From: Saprospiraceae bacterium | GTDB taxonomy: Bacteria > Bacteroidota > Bacteroidia > Chitinophagales > Saprospiraceae | DNA length: 32,976 bases | Reading direction: 5' to 3' | NCBI GenBank assembly: GCA_020629935.1 | Contig: JAHDCJ010000058.1 | Coordinates: 1 to 32,976 of the forward strand | In this document: piece after piece, positions 26,454 to 32,976 of the stretch | Layout of the letters: each line of letters begins with the position of its first letter | Numbering within the stretch: position 1 is the stretch's first letter | Position numbers and translations under genes: made by a program | Notes under the pieces: generated by a model | Told to the model about the DNA's origin: nothing | The model's input: the letters and a program-made list of their open reading frames with translations, nothing else | Database searches by the model: none

Positions 26454-27032
26454 TTATAATTGTTTTAGTCGAATAGAAATATCATCAAAGTAAACAGGGG
26501 TGTCTCCATTGTTCCAACAATAAACGGTTAGTTTCTTGTTGGTGCTTCGAGCGTCTGTTTGGGTACGAATCACTAATTTTTCCCAACCATTTTCTGTAGC
26601 TTCTACTCGATTGTAATTGCCTTCCCAGATTCCTCCTCCTTCTACATGGGCAACTAACATGCCTTTAGGATCTTTAGGGTTTTCACACATACGCCAAACC
26701 ACCACTTCAATTGCTTCATTACCCTTTAGGTCTTCTACGGTATATTCAAATCCAAAGGGTTCTTCAGGGGTTAATAATATACATTGTTGACCTGAATGGG
26801 CATAGGCATAACTTTTGTTTTTTCCTCCAGAAAATAAACTTCCTCCTTTTCCTTTAAACACAGGAATGGTAAAATCTCGGACAATCGTTTCTCCATCACA
26901 ACTATATTTTCGGGTGCTCGACTGGTCAAAACCACCATAAAAATATACCGTTCCTAACACTAAGGAGGCCAAGACAAAGACTTGAACAAACTCTTTCAAA
27001 ATCCGATGAAATGCTTGATTATTATTTTCCAT
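26454..27032 (-). CDS. Membrane-anchored protein with carbohydrate-binding-like jelly-roll
   Basis: This 192-residue protein has one N-terminal transmembrane helix (~14-34, VQVFVLASLVLGTVYFYGG). A mostly beta-stranded exported domain follows. Strand-like segments such as FGFEYTVEDLKGNEAIEVVVW, GMLVAHVEG, WEKLVIRTQ and a final VYFDDISIRLK are typical of carbohydrate-binding jelly-rolls, where the last strand often reads YFDDI. No family is claimed. It is divergent from the MBOAT operon (108-bp gap), so a shared theme in cell-surface sugars is possible. Confidence 0.6.
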   Translation of the reverse strand: MENNNQAFHRILKEFVQVFVLASLVLGTVYFYGGFDQSSTRKYSCDGETIVRDFTIPVFKGKGGSLFSGGKNKSYAYAHSGQQCILLTPEEPFGFEYTVEDLKGNEAIEVVVWRMCENPKDPKGMLVAHVEGGGIWEGNYNRVEATENGWEKLVIRTQTDARSTNKKLTVYCWNNGDTPVYFDDISIRLKQL

Positions 27033-27140
27033 TTTATTATAAAATCATCATTCAGAAAACCTAAAACGACTTCAATATACAAATTTGCCAATTTTTACTT
27101 AGAAATTGTCTATTTTTCGAATTCATTACGAAAATGATTT

Positions 27141-28562
27141 ATGGTCTTTAGCAGTGCATATTTTATTTGTTATTTTTTGCCGCTATTTTTCATTTGCTAT
27201 TTCCTCGCACCTAGCAAAATGAAAAACAGTGTAGCCTTGATATTTAGCCTTTGGTTTTATACTTGGGGTGCACCCAAATTTATTTTCGTTGTGTTGCTAG
27301 GTCTTATTCTTGATTTCTATTTTGTACAGCTTATAGAAGTAAGTGAAGGTAAAAAACGAAGGCGGATATTATCTCTTGCCATTTGGTCTAATGTATTGAT
27401 TTTATTAGTTAGTAAATACCTTAATTTTTTCGTAGACAATGTCAATGAAGTCTTAAGCGCAGTAAAGATTGGAGGAATTGAATTCGCATCTATTGCCCTT
27501 CCTATTGGTATTTCTTTCATTACCTTTCAAAAGATTAGTTATATCGTTGATGTGCATAGTGGAAAAAGCAAAGCGCTCAAAAGCTTCGCAGATTATGCTT
27601 TGTATATTTTACTCTTCCCACAATTGATTGCAGGGCCTATTGTTCGGTATAAAGAAATTGCCGCACAACTACGTGATCGAAGCGCCAATGATCATATTGA
27701 CATGAAGCTTACGGGCCTTCATCGATTTACTATTGGTCTTTCTAAAAAAATGCTTATCGCCAACCCTTTGGGAGAAATGGTTGATTTGATTTTTGCAGTT
27801 CCGCCCGGCGACATGGGGTCTATGATTTTATGGATTGGAATTGTGGCTTATTCATTCCAAATTTATTTTGACTTTTCAGGCTATTCTGATATGGCCATTG
27901 GTATTGCAAATATGCTCGGATTCAAATTTCCTGAGAATTTTAATTTACCTTATATTTCACAAAGTATTACCGAATTTTGGAGACGATGGCACATGACTTT
28001 AGGCAATTGGATGAGAGATTATCTTTATATTCCTTTGGGTGGAAATCGAGTATCCATCACCCGAATGTACATCAATTTATGCGCGGTGTTTTTAATCTCA
28101 GGCTTTTGGCATGGGGCAGCATGGACCTTCATTTTCTGGGGTGCATTTCATGGGTTCTTCCTCGTTTTAGAACGACTGTTTTTATTAGATGTGTTCAAGA
28201 AAATCGGTAAGTTTCCTTCTATCGTAATCATTTATGTGCTCGTTTTGATTAGTTGGGTTTTCTTTCGATCTCCTGATATGAGTTTCGCTTTTAGTTATAT
28301 TAAAAACATGTTCATTTGGGATAGTGCGCCTCATTTTATTTATCTCAATAATAAGTTTTGGATTGCCTTAATTATTGGAGCTATTTTCGCATTTACAGGC
28401 ATGTTTAAGGTGATGGAGCAACAATTTTCAAAATGGTTTGAAATAGAAAAAAATAATTTCATGCTTACCTTCAAAACCCTTTCTTTAACCTTTTTGGGTT
28501 TGTTGAGTATTGCCGAAATATTTGGTTCCGACTTTAACCCTTTTATCTATTTTCAATTTTAA
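27141..28562 (+). CDS. MBOAT O-acyltransferase (AlgI-like)
   Basis: This 473-residue polytopic enzyme is of the membrane-bound O-acyltransferase family, AlgI/DltB/PatA group. It passes acyl (often acetyl) groups across the membrane to an exported polysaccharide or peptidoglycan. Hallmarks are PIGISFITFQKISYIVD (121-137), FSGYSDMAIG (245-254), WRRWHMTLGNWMRDYLYIPLGG (280-301, with H284), and the conserved catalytic histidine H324 in GFWHGAAW. It is first in an operon, separated from the SGNH-type gene by 3 bp. AlgI needs a partner like AlgJ or AlgX to finish transfer, which fits the next gene. Confidence 0.93.
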   Translation: MVFSSAYFICYFLPLFFICYFLAPSKMKNSVALIFSLWFYTWGAPKFIFVVLLGLILDFYFVQLIEVSEGKKRRRILSLAIWSNVLILLVSKYLNFFVDNVNEVLSAVKIGGIEFASIALPIGISFITFQKISYIVDVHSGKSKALKSFADYALYILLFPQLIAGPIVRYKEIAAQLRDRSANDHIDMKLTGLHRFTIGLSKKMLIANPLGEMVDLIFAVPPGDMGSMILWIGIVAYSFQIYFDFSGYSDMAIGIANMLGFKFPENFNLPYISQSITEFWRRWHMTLGNWMRDYLYIPLGGNRVSITRMYINLCAVFLISGFWHGAAWTFIFWGAFHGFFLVLERLFLLDVFKKIGKFPSIVIIYVLVLISWVFFRSPDMSFAFSYIKNMFIWDSAPHFIYLNNKFWIALIIGAIFAFTGMFKVMEQQFSKWFEIEKNNFMLTFKTLSLTFLGLLSIAEIFGSDFNPFIYFQF

Positions 28563-28565
28563 TGC

Positions 28566-29717
28566 ATGAGCAAATGGCTTCCACATATCTTATTTAGCTT
28601 TATGGCTTTTCTCCTTTTTGGAATGGTCATCTATATGCCTTTGCTACAAAAAGCAGACTTGTTTCAAGTGCCTCGATTAGATGGTGCATTTCAGAAAACG
28701 GAAACCGAAAAATTAAACGTACGCAATTGGTCTTCTGGCAAATACCAAAAGGCCTATGAACAATATTTAAAAAATGATGATTACCTCATCGCGCCACTAG
28801 TCCGCCTGAAAAGTCAAATCGATTATAGCTTATTTTCACTTTCTTCCAATGATCAAGTATTGGTGGGGAAAGAAGATCAACTTTACTCTTCTGCTTATAC
28901 GGAAGCTTGGCTCGGTAGAGATAAACTCACCCAAGAAGATCTAGATCATCGAATACAGCAATTTGAAAAGACACATGATTTTTTTCGAAAAAATGGAAAA
29001 CAATTTATGGTCTTATTGCCTCCAAGTAAACAAACCTTTTTCCCTGAATTTATGCCAGATGCTTATCAACAAATGCCTAGGAAAGAAACCAATAGGGAAT
29101 GGTTTGTTAAGGCCTTGAGTGAAGCAAAAATCCCTTGCCTAGATTTTGATTTTTTAAAAGAAAAACAAAAAGATTACCCCGAACCGCTTTATCCTAAATG
29201 GGGGTTGCATTGGAGTTTGTATTCGGTGCCTATAGTAACCAATCACTTACTAGAAGAAATGATGGAGTTAGATACGAGTATGCGAAATAATATTCAATGG
29301 GATAAAAGCGCAAAATTAGAAGAAGGCTTTTGGACCACAGATTGTGAAAATTATCGATCCATCAATTTATTAACAGGCGTGCGATCTGAAATGACTCCGA
29401 TAGCAAATGTGAAATATGCTTCCATGCCAGATAGTCTTAGACCAAAAGTATTAGCCATCGGCGATTCTTTTTATGAAGTACTTGTGACGGATGGAATTAC
29501 TCAAAAAGCATTTCATCCAGACTCTGAATTTTGGTATTATAATCGCGATGTTTACCCTGAAAAAAAACGAGATGGGAAACGCTTAAAAGCTCGTGATCTT
29601 TTTACTAAAGAATATATCTTGTCCTTCGATTTTGTTTTAATAGAAAGCGCAGAGATTAATCTCTCGTGGGTTGGCTTTAGTTTTTTAGAGAATTTGACCA
29701 ATCTTATTAAAGAATGA
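28566..29717 (+). CDS. AlgX/AlgJ-like SGNH acyltransferase domain protein
   Basis: This 383-residue protein has one N-terminal signal-anchor helix (~6-26) and a periplasmic SGNH-type domain, expected to take acyl groups from the MBOAT enzyme to a polymer. The nucleophile motif GDSF is at 299-302 (S301) and the catalytic histidine is probably H215 in YPKWGLHW. In AlgX/AlgJ the residue two before His is an Asp. Here that position is Gly213, so the Asp-His-Ser triad is altered, or the Asp comes from elsewhere. Its stop overlaps the next start by 4 bp (ATGA). Confidence 0.82.
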   Translation: MSKWLPHILFSFMAFLLFGMVIYMPLLQKADLFQVPRLDGAFQKTETEKLNVRNWSSGKYQKAYEQYLKNDDYLIAPLVRLKSQIDYSLFSLSSNDQVLVGKEDQLYSSAYTEAWLGRDKLTQEDLDHRIQQFEKTHDFFRKNGKQFMVLLPPSKQTFFPEFMPDAYQQMPRKETNREWFVKALSEAKIPCLDFDFLKEKQKDYPEPLYPKWGLHWSLYSVPIVTNHLLEEMMELDTSMRNNIQWDKSAKLEEGFWTTDCENYRSINLLTGVRSEMTPIANVKYASMPDSLRPKVLAIGDSFYEVLVTDGITQKAFHPDSEFWYYNRDVYPEKKRDGKRLKARDLFTKEYILSFDFVLIESAEINLSWVGFSFLENLTNLIKE

Positions 29718-30250
29718 ACAAGGCCTATTTAAAACGATTGTATCAACATAATCGACTGATCTTTGGATGGGTCAGTCTATTCGTTTTAGGTACTTTATTC
29801 TCCAACTTTATGGGAGATGAAATTAGTCCTTTTTTTGTGTGGGGCATGTTTTCTGAAAAACTAGAAAATAAAAAAGAACAAGCAGTCATTGAAATTTATA
29901 TCAATAACGAAGCCTATAATTATACCAAAGAGTTAAGCAACTTTAATCGGCATATGTTGATGAGTCCTATTGGGTATTATAAAAAAATATTGGACAATGA
30001 TGGACAAGATCCCTTTCAAAACTTCTTAGAAAGTAAATTGGGGAATACCTATCAAAAACTGATTCCATTGCTTCCTTATATTAGTAATACCTCAGAGCAA
30101 ATTAAGGCATTTAAAACTTGGCTTAAGGAATATCTCGCATGTAGTTCGGGAAAAGAAATTCAGTCTTTTCGAGTGATAGAAGTGCTTTATTCTTTCGAAA
30201 AAAATCAAATAACGAAACAAGCAGAAACCTTAATTCTTGAGAGCGAATGA
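29714..30250 (+). CDS. Small one-TM protein of the acylation operon, unknown function
   Basis: This 178-residue protein was not recognised. It has one hydrophobic helix (~16-34, IFGWVSLFVLGTLFSN), then FFVWGMFSEKLENKKEQ, then a soluble domain with alternating strands and helices (VIEIYINNEAYNYTKEL, KIPLLPYISN-like, FRVIEVLYSF). There is no lipobox. Both ends overlap its neighbours by 4 bp (ATGA), which points to translational coupling and so to a shared complex with the MBOAT, SGNH and polytopic proteins. Confidence 0.7.
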   Translation: MNKAYLKRLYQHNRLIFGWVSLFVLGTLFSNFMGDEISPFFVWGMFSEKLENKKEQAVIEIYINNEAYNYTKELSNFNRHMLMSPIGYYKKILDNDGQDPFQNFLESKLGNTYQKLIPLLPYISNTSEQIKAFKTWLKEYLACSSGKEIQSFRVIEVLYSFEKNQITKQAETLILESE

Positions 30251-31128
30251 TTAAACGATGGTCTAACATATCACTTAGTCGAAAACAAGCTTCCAGATGG
30301 GTTTTTGGTATCGTAATCCTTGCTTTGGTTTATCGTTATTTTTCCAATGCTTTATTACATCAATTACATGATCCGGTCCTCAAATATCCGTATGTAGACT
30401 TGACGTATTGGCTTTATCATTTCTTGCACATTCCAGAACTATTCACCTCAAATTTTAGTCTCGCACTAATTTTTGATTTTGCTTTATTGGGTACAGCCAT
30501 TGGTAGTTTTTTTTCCATAGAAAAAAGAATGTATCCCATTGCGTTTACGCTATTATTTAGTATTTACTTTGTAACTTATAATTCATTTAGCGCGCACCAT
30601 ACCCATTGTATGATTGGCCTCTTGCTCATTGGTATTCCCTTTTGGTTTAAAGATGACGAACGTTTTGCTTTGCTTTGGGAGGGGTTACGATATTATACAC
30701 TATGGATATTTTTCTCCGCTTTCCTTTGGAAATTATTTAGAGGTACTATTTTCTTACACAGTCAAGGTACCGCCAATTTTTTAAATGAAAATGCGAGCTA
30801 TCTTGTGCATAATCCGAATGACTTTTGGTCGAATATTTATCTTTATATTTTAGCTAGTCCAGCCATTGCTTCTTTTTTACATGCTTCAGGCCCTTTATTA
30901 CAAGCTCTGTTTGGAATTGGCTTTTTTACGAAAAAACTAGATTGGCTTTGGTTTATTCTTCCTTTTGTTTTTCATACCCTTACCTATATATTTTTTCATG
31001 TCGTCTTTTTTGAATTATTGGTATTGAACTTTACTTTTTTTAAAATCAATAATTCAATAAATACGTCGAACTTTTCGCTATCCTCTAATGTTGGTGTAGA
31101 TGGAAATAATCAAACTGTCAAATCATAA
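30247..31128 (+). CDS. Polytopic membrane protein, HTTM-like
   Basis: This 293-residue protein has about six to eight hydrophobic segments. Aromatic-rich loops such as YYTLWIFFSAFLWKLFRGTIF resemble the HTTM membrane domain of vitamin-K gamma-carboxylase-like proteins. That match is by eye only and moderate. The last ~25 residues are polar and Asn/Ser-rich. It overlaps the preceding gene by 4 bp and ends 3 bp before the ligase-like ATG, so it closes the acylation operon or reads into the ligase. Substrate and function are unknown. Confidence 0.6.
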   Translation: MIKRWSNISLSRKQASRWVFGIVILALVYRYFSNALLHQLHDPVLKYPYVDLTYWLYHFLHIPELFTSNFSLALIFDFALLGTAIGSFFSIEKRMYPIAFTLLFSIYFVTYNSFSAHHTHCMIGLLLIGIPFWFKDDERFALLWEGLRYYTLWIFFSAFLWKLFRGTIFLHSQGTANFLNENASYLVHNPNDFWSNIYLYILASPAIASFLHASGPLLQALFGIGFFTKKLDWLWFILPFVFHTLTYIFFHVVFFELLVLNFTFFKINNSINTSNFSLSSNVGVDGNNQTVKS

Positions 31129-31131
31129 ACC

Positions 31132-31698
31132 ATGAGAAAAATTTCAACCATCTTTGATCGAAACTGGGAAACCAATCGAAAAGTAAATGAAAAACTAATC
31201 GTCGATTTTAATTTTGAAGAAGCAATAGCTACAGAAAAATTAGATGGAATGAATGTTCGGGTAACCATACGAAAGGGCACGGTAGTTCGAGTAGAAAAAC
31301 GAAGAAATCCAAACAAAATCCAAAAGCAAATGGGCATCACTGAACCTTGGTACATTGATGCGCAACAAGAGGCCAAAGAAGATCGGTGGATTTTTGATGC
31401 GGTCAGCAATACTGACTTTACGCAAGTGCCCGATGGCGAATGGTCGGGCGAAGCATTAGGGCCAAAGATACAAGGAAACCCATTGAATTTAATTGAGCAT
31501 CAAATCTTTCTTTTTTCCTTACCTGAATGGCGAGAAAAAATTATTTTGAAAGAGGTTCCTTTCTCTTTTGATCAGTTGAAAGATTTCCTTGCCAATCAAA
31601 AAAGTATTATTGGTAACGATGCACTTATTGAAGGCATTGTTTGGCATCATCCAAATGGAGAAATGGTAAAAATTAAACGAAAAGATTTTGGACTTTAG
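31132..31698 (+). CDS. Minimal RNA-ligase-like nucleotidyltransferase
   Basis: This 188-residue protein has the covalent nucleotidyltransferase motifs of RNA/DNA ligases. Motif I is EKLDGMN with the expected adenylylated lysine K36 (KxDG). There is a motif resembling GEWSGEALGPKIQGN (102-116), EGIV (167-170) as motif IV, and VKIKRKDF (179-186) as motif V. Families of this kind seal RNA nicks or act on tRNA. It lacks the extra C-terminal domain of T4 Rnl2, so it is just the catalytic core. It starts 3 bp after the HTTM-like gene, possibly on the same transcript. Confidence 0.78.
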   Translation: MRKISTIFDRNWETNRKVNEKLIVDFNFEEAIATEKLDGMNVRVTIRKGTVVRVEKRRNPNKIQKQMGITEPWYIDAQQEAKEDRWIFDAVSNTDFTQVPDGEWSGEALGPKIQGNPLNLIEHQIFLFSLPEWREKIILKEVPFSFDQLKDFLANQKSIIGNDALIEGIVWHHPNGEMVKIKRKDFGL

Positions 31699-31708
31699 TG
31701 AGAGCTTA

Positions 31709-32683
31709 TTATGATTTATAATACCATTCTTGAACAAAATAATCCGTTTTAAAACCCATCATTTGATTCAGGTTTTTCATACGGTGATTCGTGGTGTAGA
31801 AGTCTGTTTTTACATATTTGACAAGTGGTTCTTTTGTAATTAAAAAGTGATATAAATAAGCTTTCATAAATTTCGCTAATCCTTTACGCCGGTATTCAGG
31901 AATTACTCCAGTCATATACTGAGTGCAAAATTCACCATCTTTTTTATATCTAATAATAGATAACCCGATGAGTGCTCCACTATCATTGCGCAACATTAAA
32001 TGTAATAGTCGGAAATTATTATTTGCTGCTCTTTCCAAAGAATTGTCTAAGTCTTTTCTTGTAATTTGAAAAGTAATTTGATCGTCTACTCTTTCCATGT
32101 CGTTGAGTAGGAAGGTCATTATCTTGGTGATTTCATTTCGTTCGGTATGATTCGGATCATCTAGTAAATCAATGGAAAATCCACTAGGAAGAAATTCCAG
32201 CCATTTTGAAATTAAATCTTTCGATAAATCACTTAAATATAATTTGGTGAATTCCATTTCATTGCCTTTAACAAAGCCACAATCTGAAATTATTTTTTTA
32301 CAAAAAGCACTTCTTGTTTTTGTCGTGATAAAAGATTCTTCTTTCTTAAGGGCTAAGATTTTTGTCTGAATACACTGGGCTAAATCATCACTTTCAAATC
32401 TCTCATCATGATCTACTGAAATTTGAAACTTTGATTTCCCTTGTACATCTTTAAAGTAGGCACAATTTATATTTGCAATGATTTGCCCATTATCCATGAT
32501 ATAATAAAAACGAGAGGGAGGCGTTTCTTTCCTCGCTTTTAGCATATGTTTTCTCCAGTTTTTAAAATTTGGCAAAGACTGATTAGGGTAAAGTTGTAAT
32601 AAAAATCGACGTCGAAAATCGATCCAATTTGCTAGTTTTTCATCAGAAAAATTAGCGTAATCCATTTCTTGAAGTTTATACAT
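31709..32683 (-). CDS. Double GNAT-fold acetyltransferase-like protein
   Basis: This 324-residue protein is probably built from two GNAT domains. The C-terminal one keeps the acetyl-CoA motif: GVIPEYRRKGLAK (259-271), then NHRMKNLNQMMGF (297-309). The N-terminal half, with YYIMDNGQIIANINCAYF, has lost an obvious RxxGxA/G loop. The substrate is unknown. It converges on the ligase-like gene with a 10-bp gap and has no recognisable terminator between. Confidence 0.8.
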   Translation of the reverse strand: MYKLQEMDYANFSDEKLANWIDFRRRFLLQLYPNQSLPNFKNWRKHMLKARKETPPSRFYYIMDNGQIIANINCAYFKDVQGKSKFQISVDHDERFESDDLAQCIQTKILALKKEESFITTKTRSAFCKKIISDCGFVKGNEMEFTKLYLSDLSKDLISKWLEFLPSGFSIDLLDDPNHTERNEITKIMTFLLNDMERVDDQITFQITRKDLDNSLERAANNNFRLLHLMLRNDSGALIGLSIIRYKKDGEFCTQYMTGVIPEYRRKGLAKFMKAYLYHFLITKEPLVKYVKTDFYTTNHRMKNLNQMMGFKTDYFVQEWYYKS

Positions 32684-32715
32684 AACAAAATATTTATTCT
32701 CTTTTAACTTCTAAT

Positions 32716-32976
32716 TTGTCTATGCGTCCACACGCTGAAAACACCTTCCCGATTGCAAATGCAATCGCACAAAAAACCTCGATAAACGAATCCCAGAAAA
32801 CCAAATCCGACCTCTTTCATTTTAGTGTTTTCATGGATTCAAAACCGTTAAAAACAAAATACTGTTTGAGCGTAGCGAGTTTATTTTGTTTAGGTTTTGA
32901 GTTCATGAAAATGCGTTAAGGAATGAAATAAGTCTTGAATTTTCGTTCTTTTTTTCAAGAAAAAGGACAAACAAAA
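32716..32976. repeat. Long inverted-repeat intergenic element D, cut by the window end
   Basis: The core is a large imperfect hairpin. TTTCATT (32815-32821) pairs with AATGAAA (32922-32928), TTTTCATG (32828-32835) with CATGAAAA (32904-32911), TCAAAACC (32839-32846) with GGTTTTGA (32893-32900), and AAACAAAATA (32852-32861) with TATTTTGTTT (32882-32891). The loop holds GAGCGTAGCGAG. A second hairpin, TTCTTTTTTTC and AAGAAAAAGGA, lies at the very end. No gene is supported here. Confidence 0.55.

Noticed and set aside
32716..32919. 67-residue frame in the terminal repeat
   Set aside because: It is entirely within an inverted repeat and has no recognisable protein feature.

Overview
The window reads as an AT-rich chromosomal segment of a Bacteroidota bacterium, plausibly of the Saprospiria. 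The signs are a T9SS-type C-terminal sorting domain, a DUF5686/CarboxypepD_reg outer-membrane protein, many short lipoproteins with a Bacteroidota-style lipobox, TAnnTTTG promoter boxes, and GC-rich intergenic repeats of a kind common in that phylum. The class-level placement is an inference. No rRNA, tRNA, CRISPR array or transposase was seen.

Left part (1-4.8 kb, minus strand). A two-gene operon encodes a Nudix hydrolase and a 1147-residue protein combining a PLD-type nuclease domain, a superfamily 2 helicase, a DUF3427-like region and a LexA/UmuD-like S24 domain. A perfect 16-bp palindrome lies in front of it. The S24 domain keeps the Ala-Gly cleavage site, the serine and the lysine, so the helicase-nuclease may be switched by self-cleavage. 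This is the best candidate for an undescribed, probably defence or DNA-damage-linked, system. A lipoprotein with a TonB-C-like domain lies upstream.

Plus-strand block (5.1-9.3 kb). A GyrB N-terminal homologue that has lost its ATP-binding motifs is paired with a small P-loop kinase-like protein. It is followed by a reg_prop beta-propeller lipoprotein, an NTF2-like protein and a SUMF1-domain lipoprotein lacking one catalytic cysteine. A GC-rich repeat with a strong hairpin separates this block from the convergent exonuclease III gene (xth).

Middle (10.4-24.5 kb). There is a large DUF5686 outer-membrane protein with a clear Bacteroidota promoter, an orphan Rcp1-like response regulator, and a DUF819 membrane protein in operon with an ABC1/UbiB-family kinase. 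Next come three tandem phasin-like genes, one with a histone-like Lys/Ala/Thr tail. Housekeeping and envelope genes follow: a lipoprotein, a zinc-finger anti-sigma-like protein, glyA, a haem-binding CxxCH protein, an SH3b lipoprotein, and a secreted metallophosphoesterase with a sorting domain.

Right part (25.0-32.7 kb). An FAD oxidoreductase of the UDP-galactopyranose-mutase/amine-oxidase type and a membrane-anchored jelly-roll-like protein precede a tightly packed operon. That operon holds an MBOAT O-acyltransferase, an AlgX/AlgJ-like SGNH protein, a small one-TM protein and a polytopic HTTM-like protein, and is probably an envelope or exopolysaccharide acylation module. A minimal 188-residue RNA-ligase-like nucleotidyltransferase follows, convergent with a double GNAT protein. 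The window ends inside a long inverted-repeat element.

Gaps over 250 bp hold the following. 4772-5149 has hairpins only. 12958-13216 is AT-rich with nothing recognised. 18805-19150 has terminators and an inverted repeat. 19559-19838 and 24525-25027 hold GC-rich repeats, the latter also a promoter. 32684-32976 is the terminal repeat.
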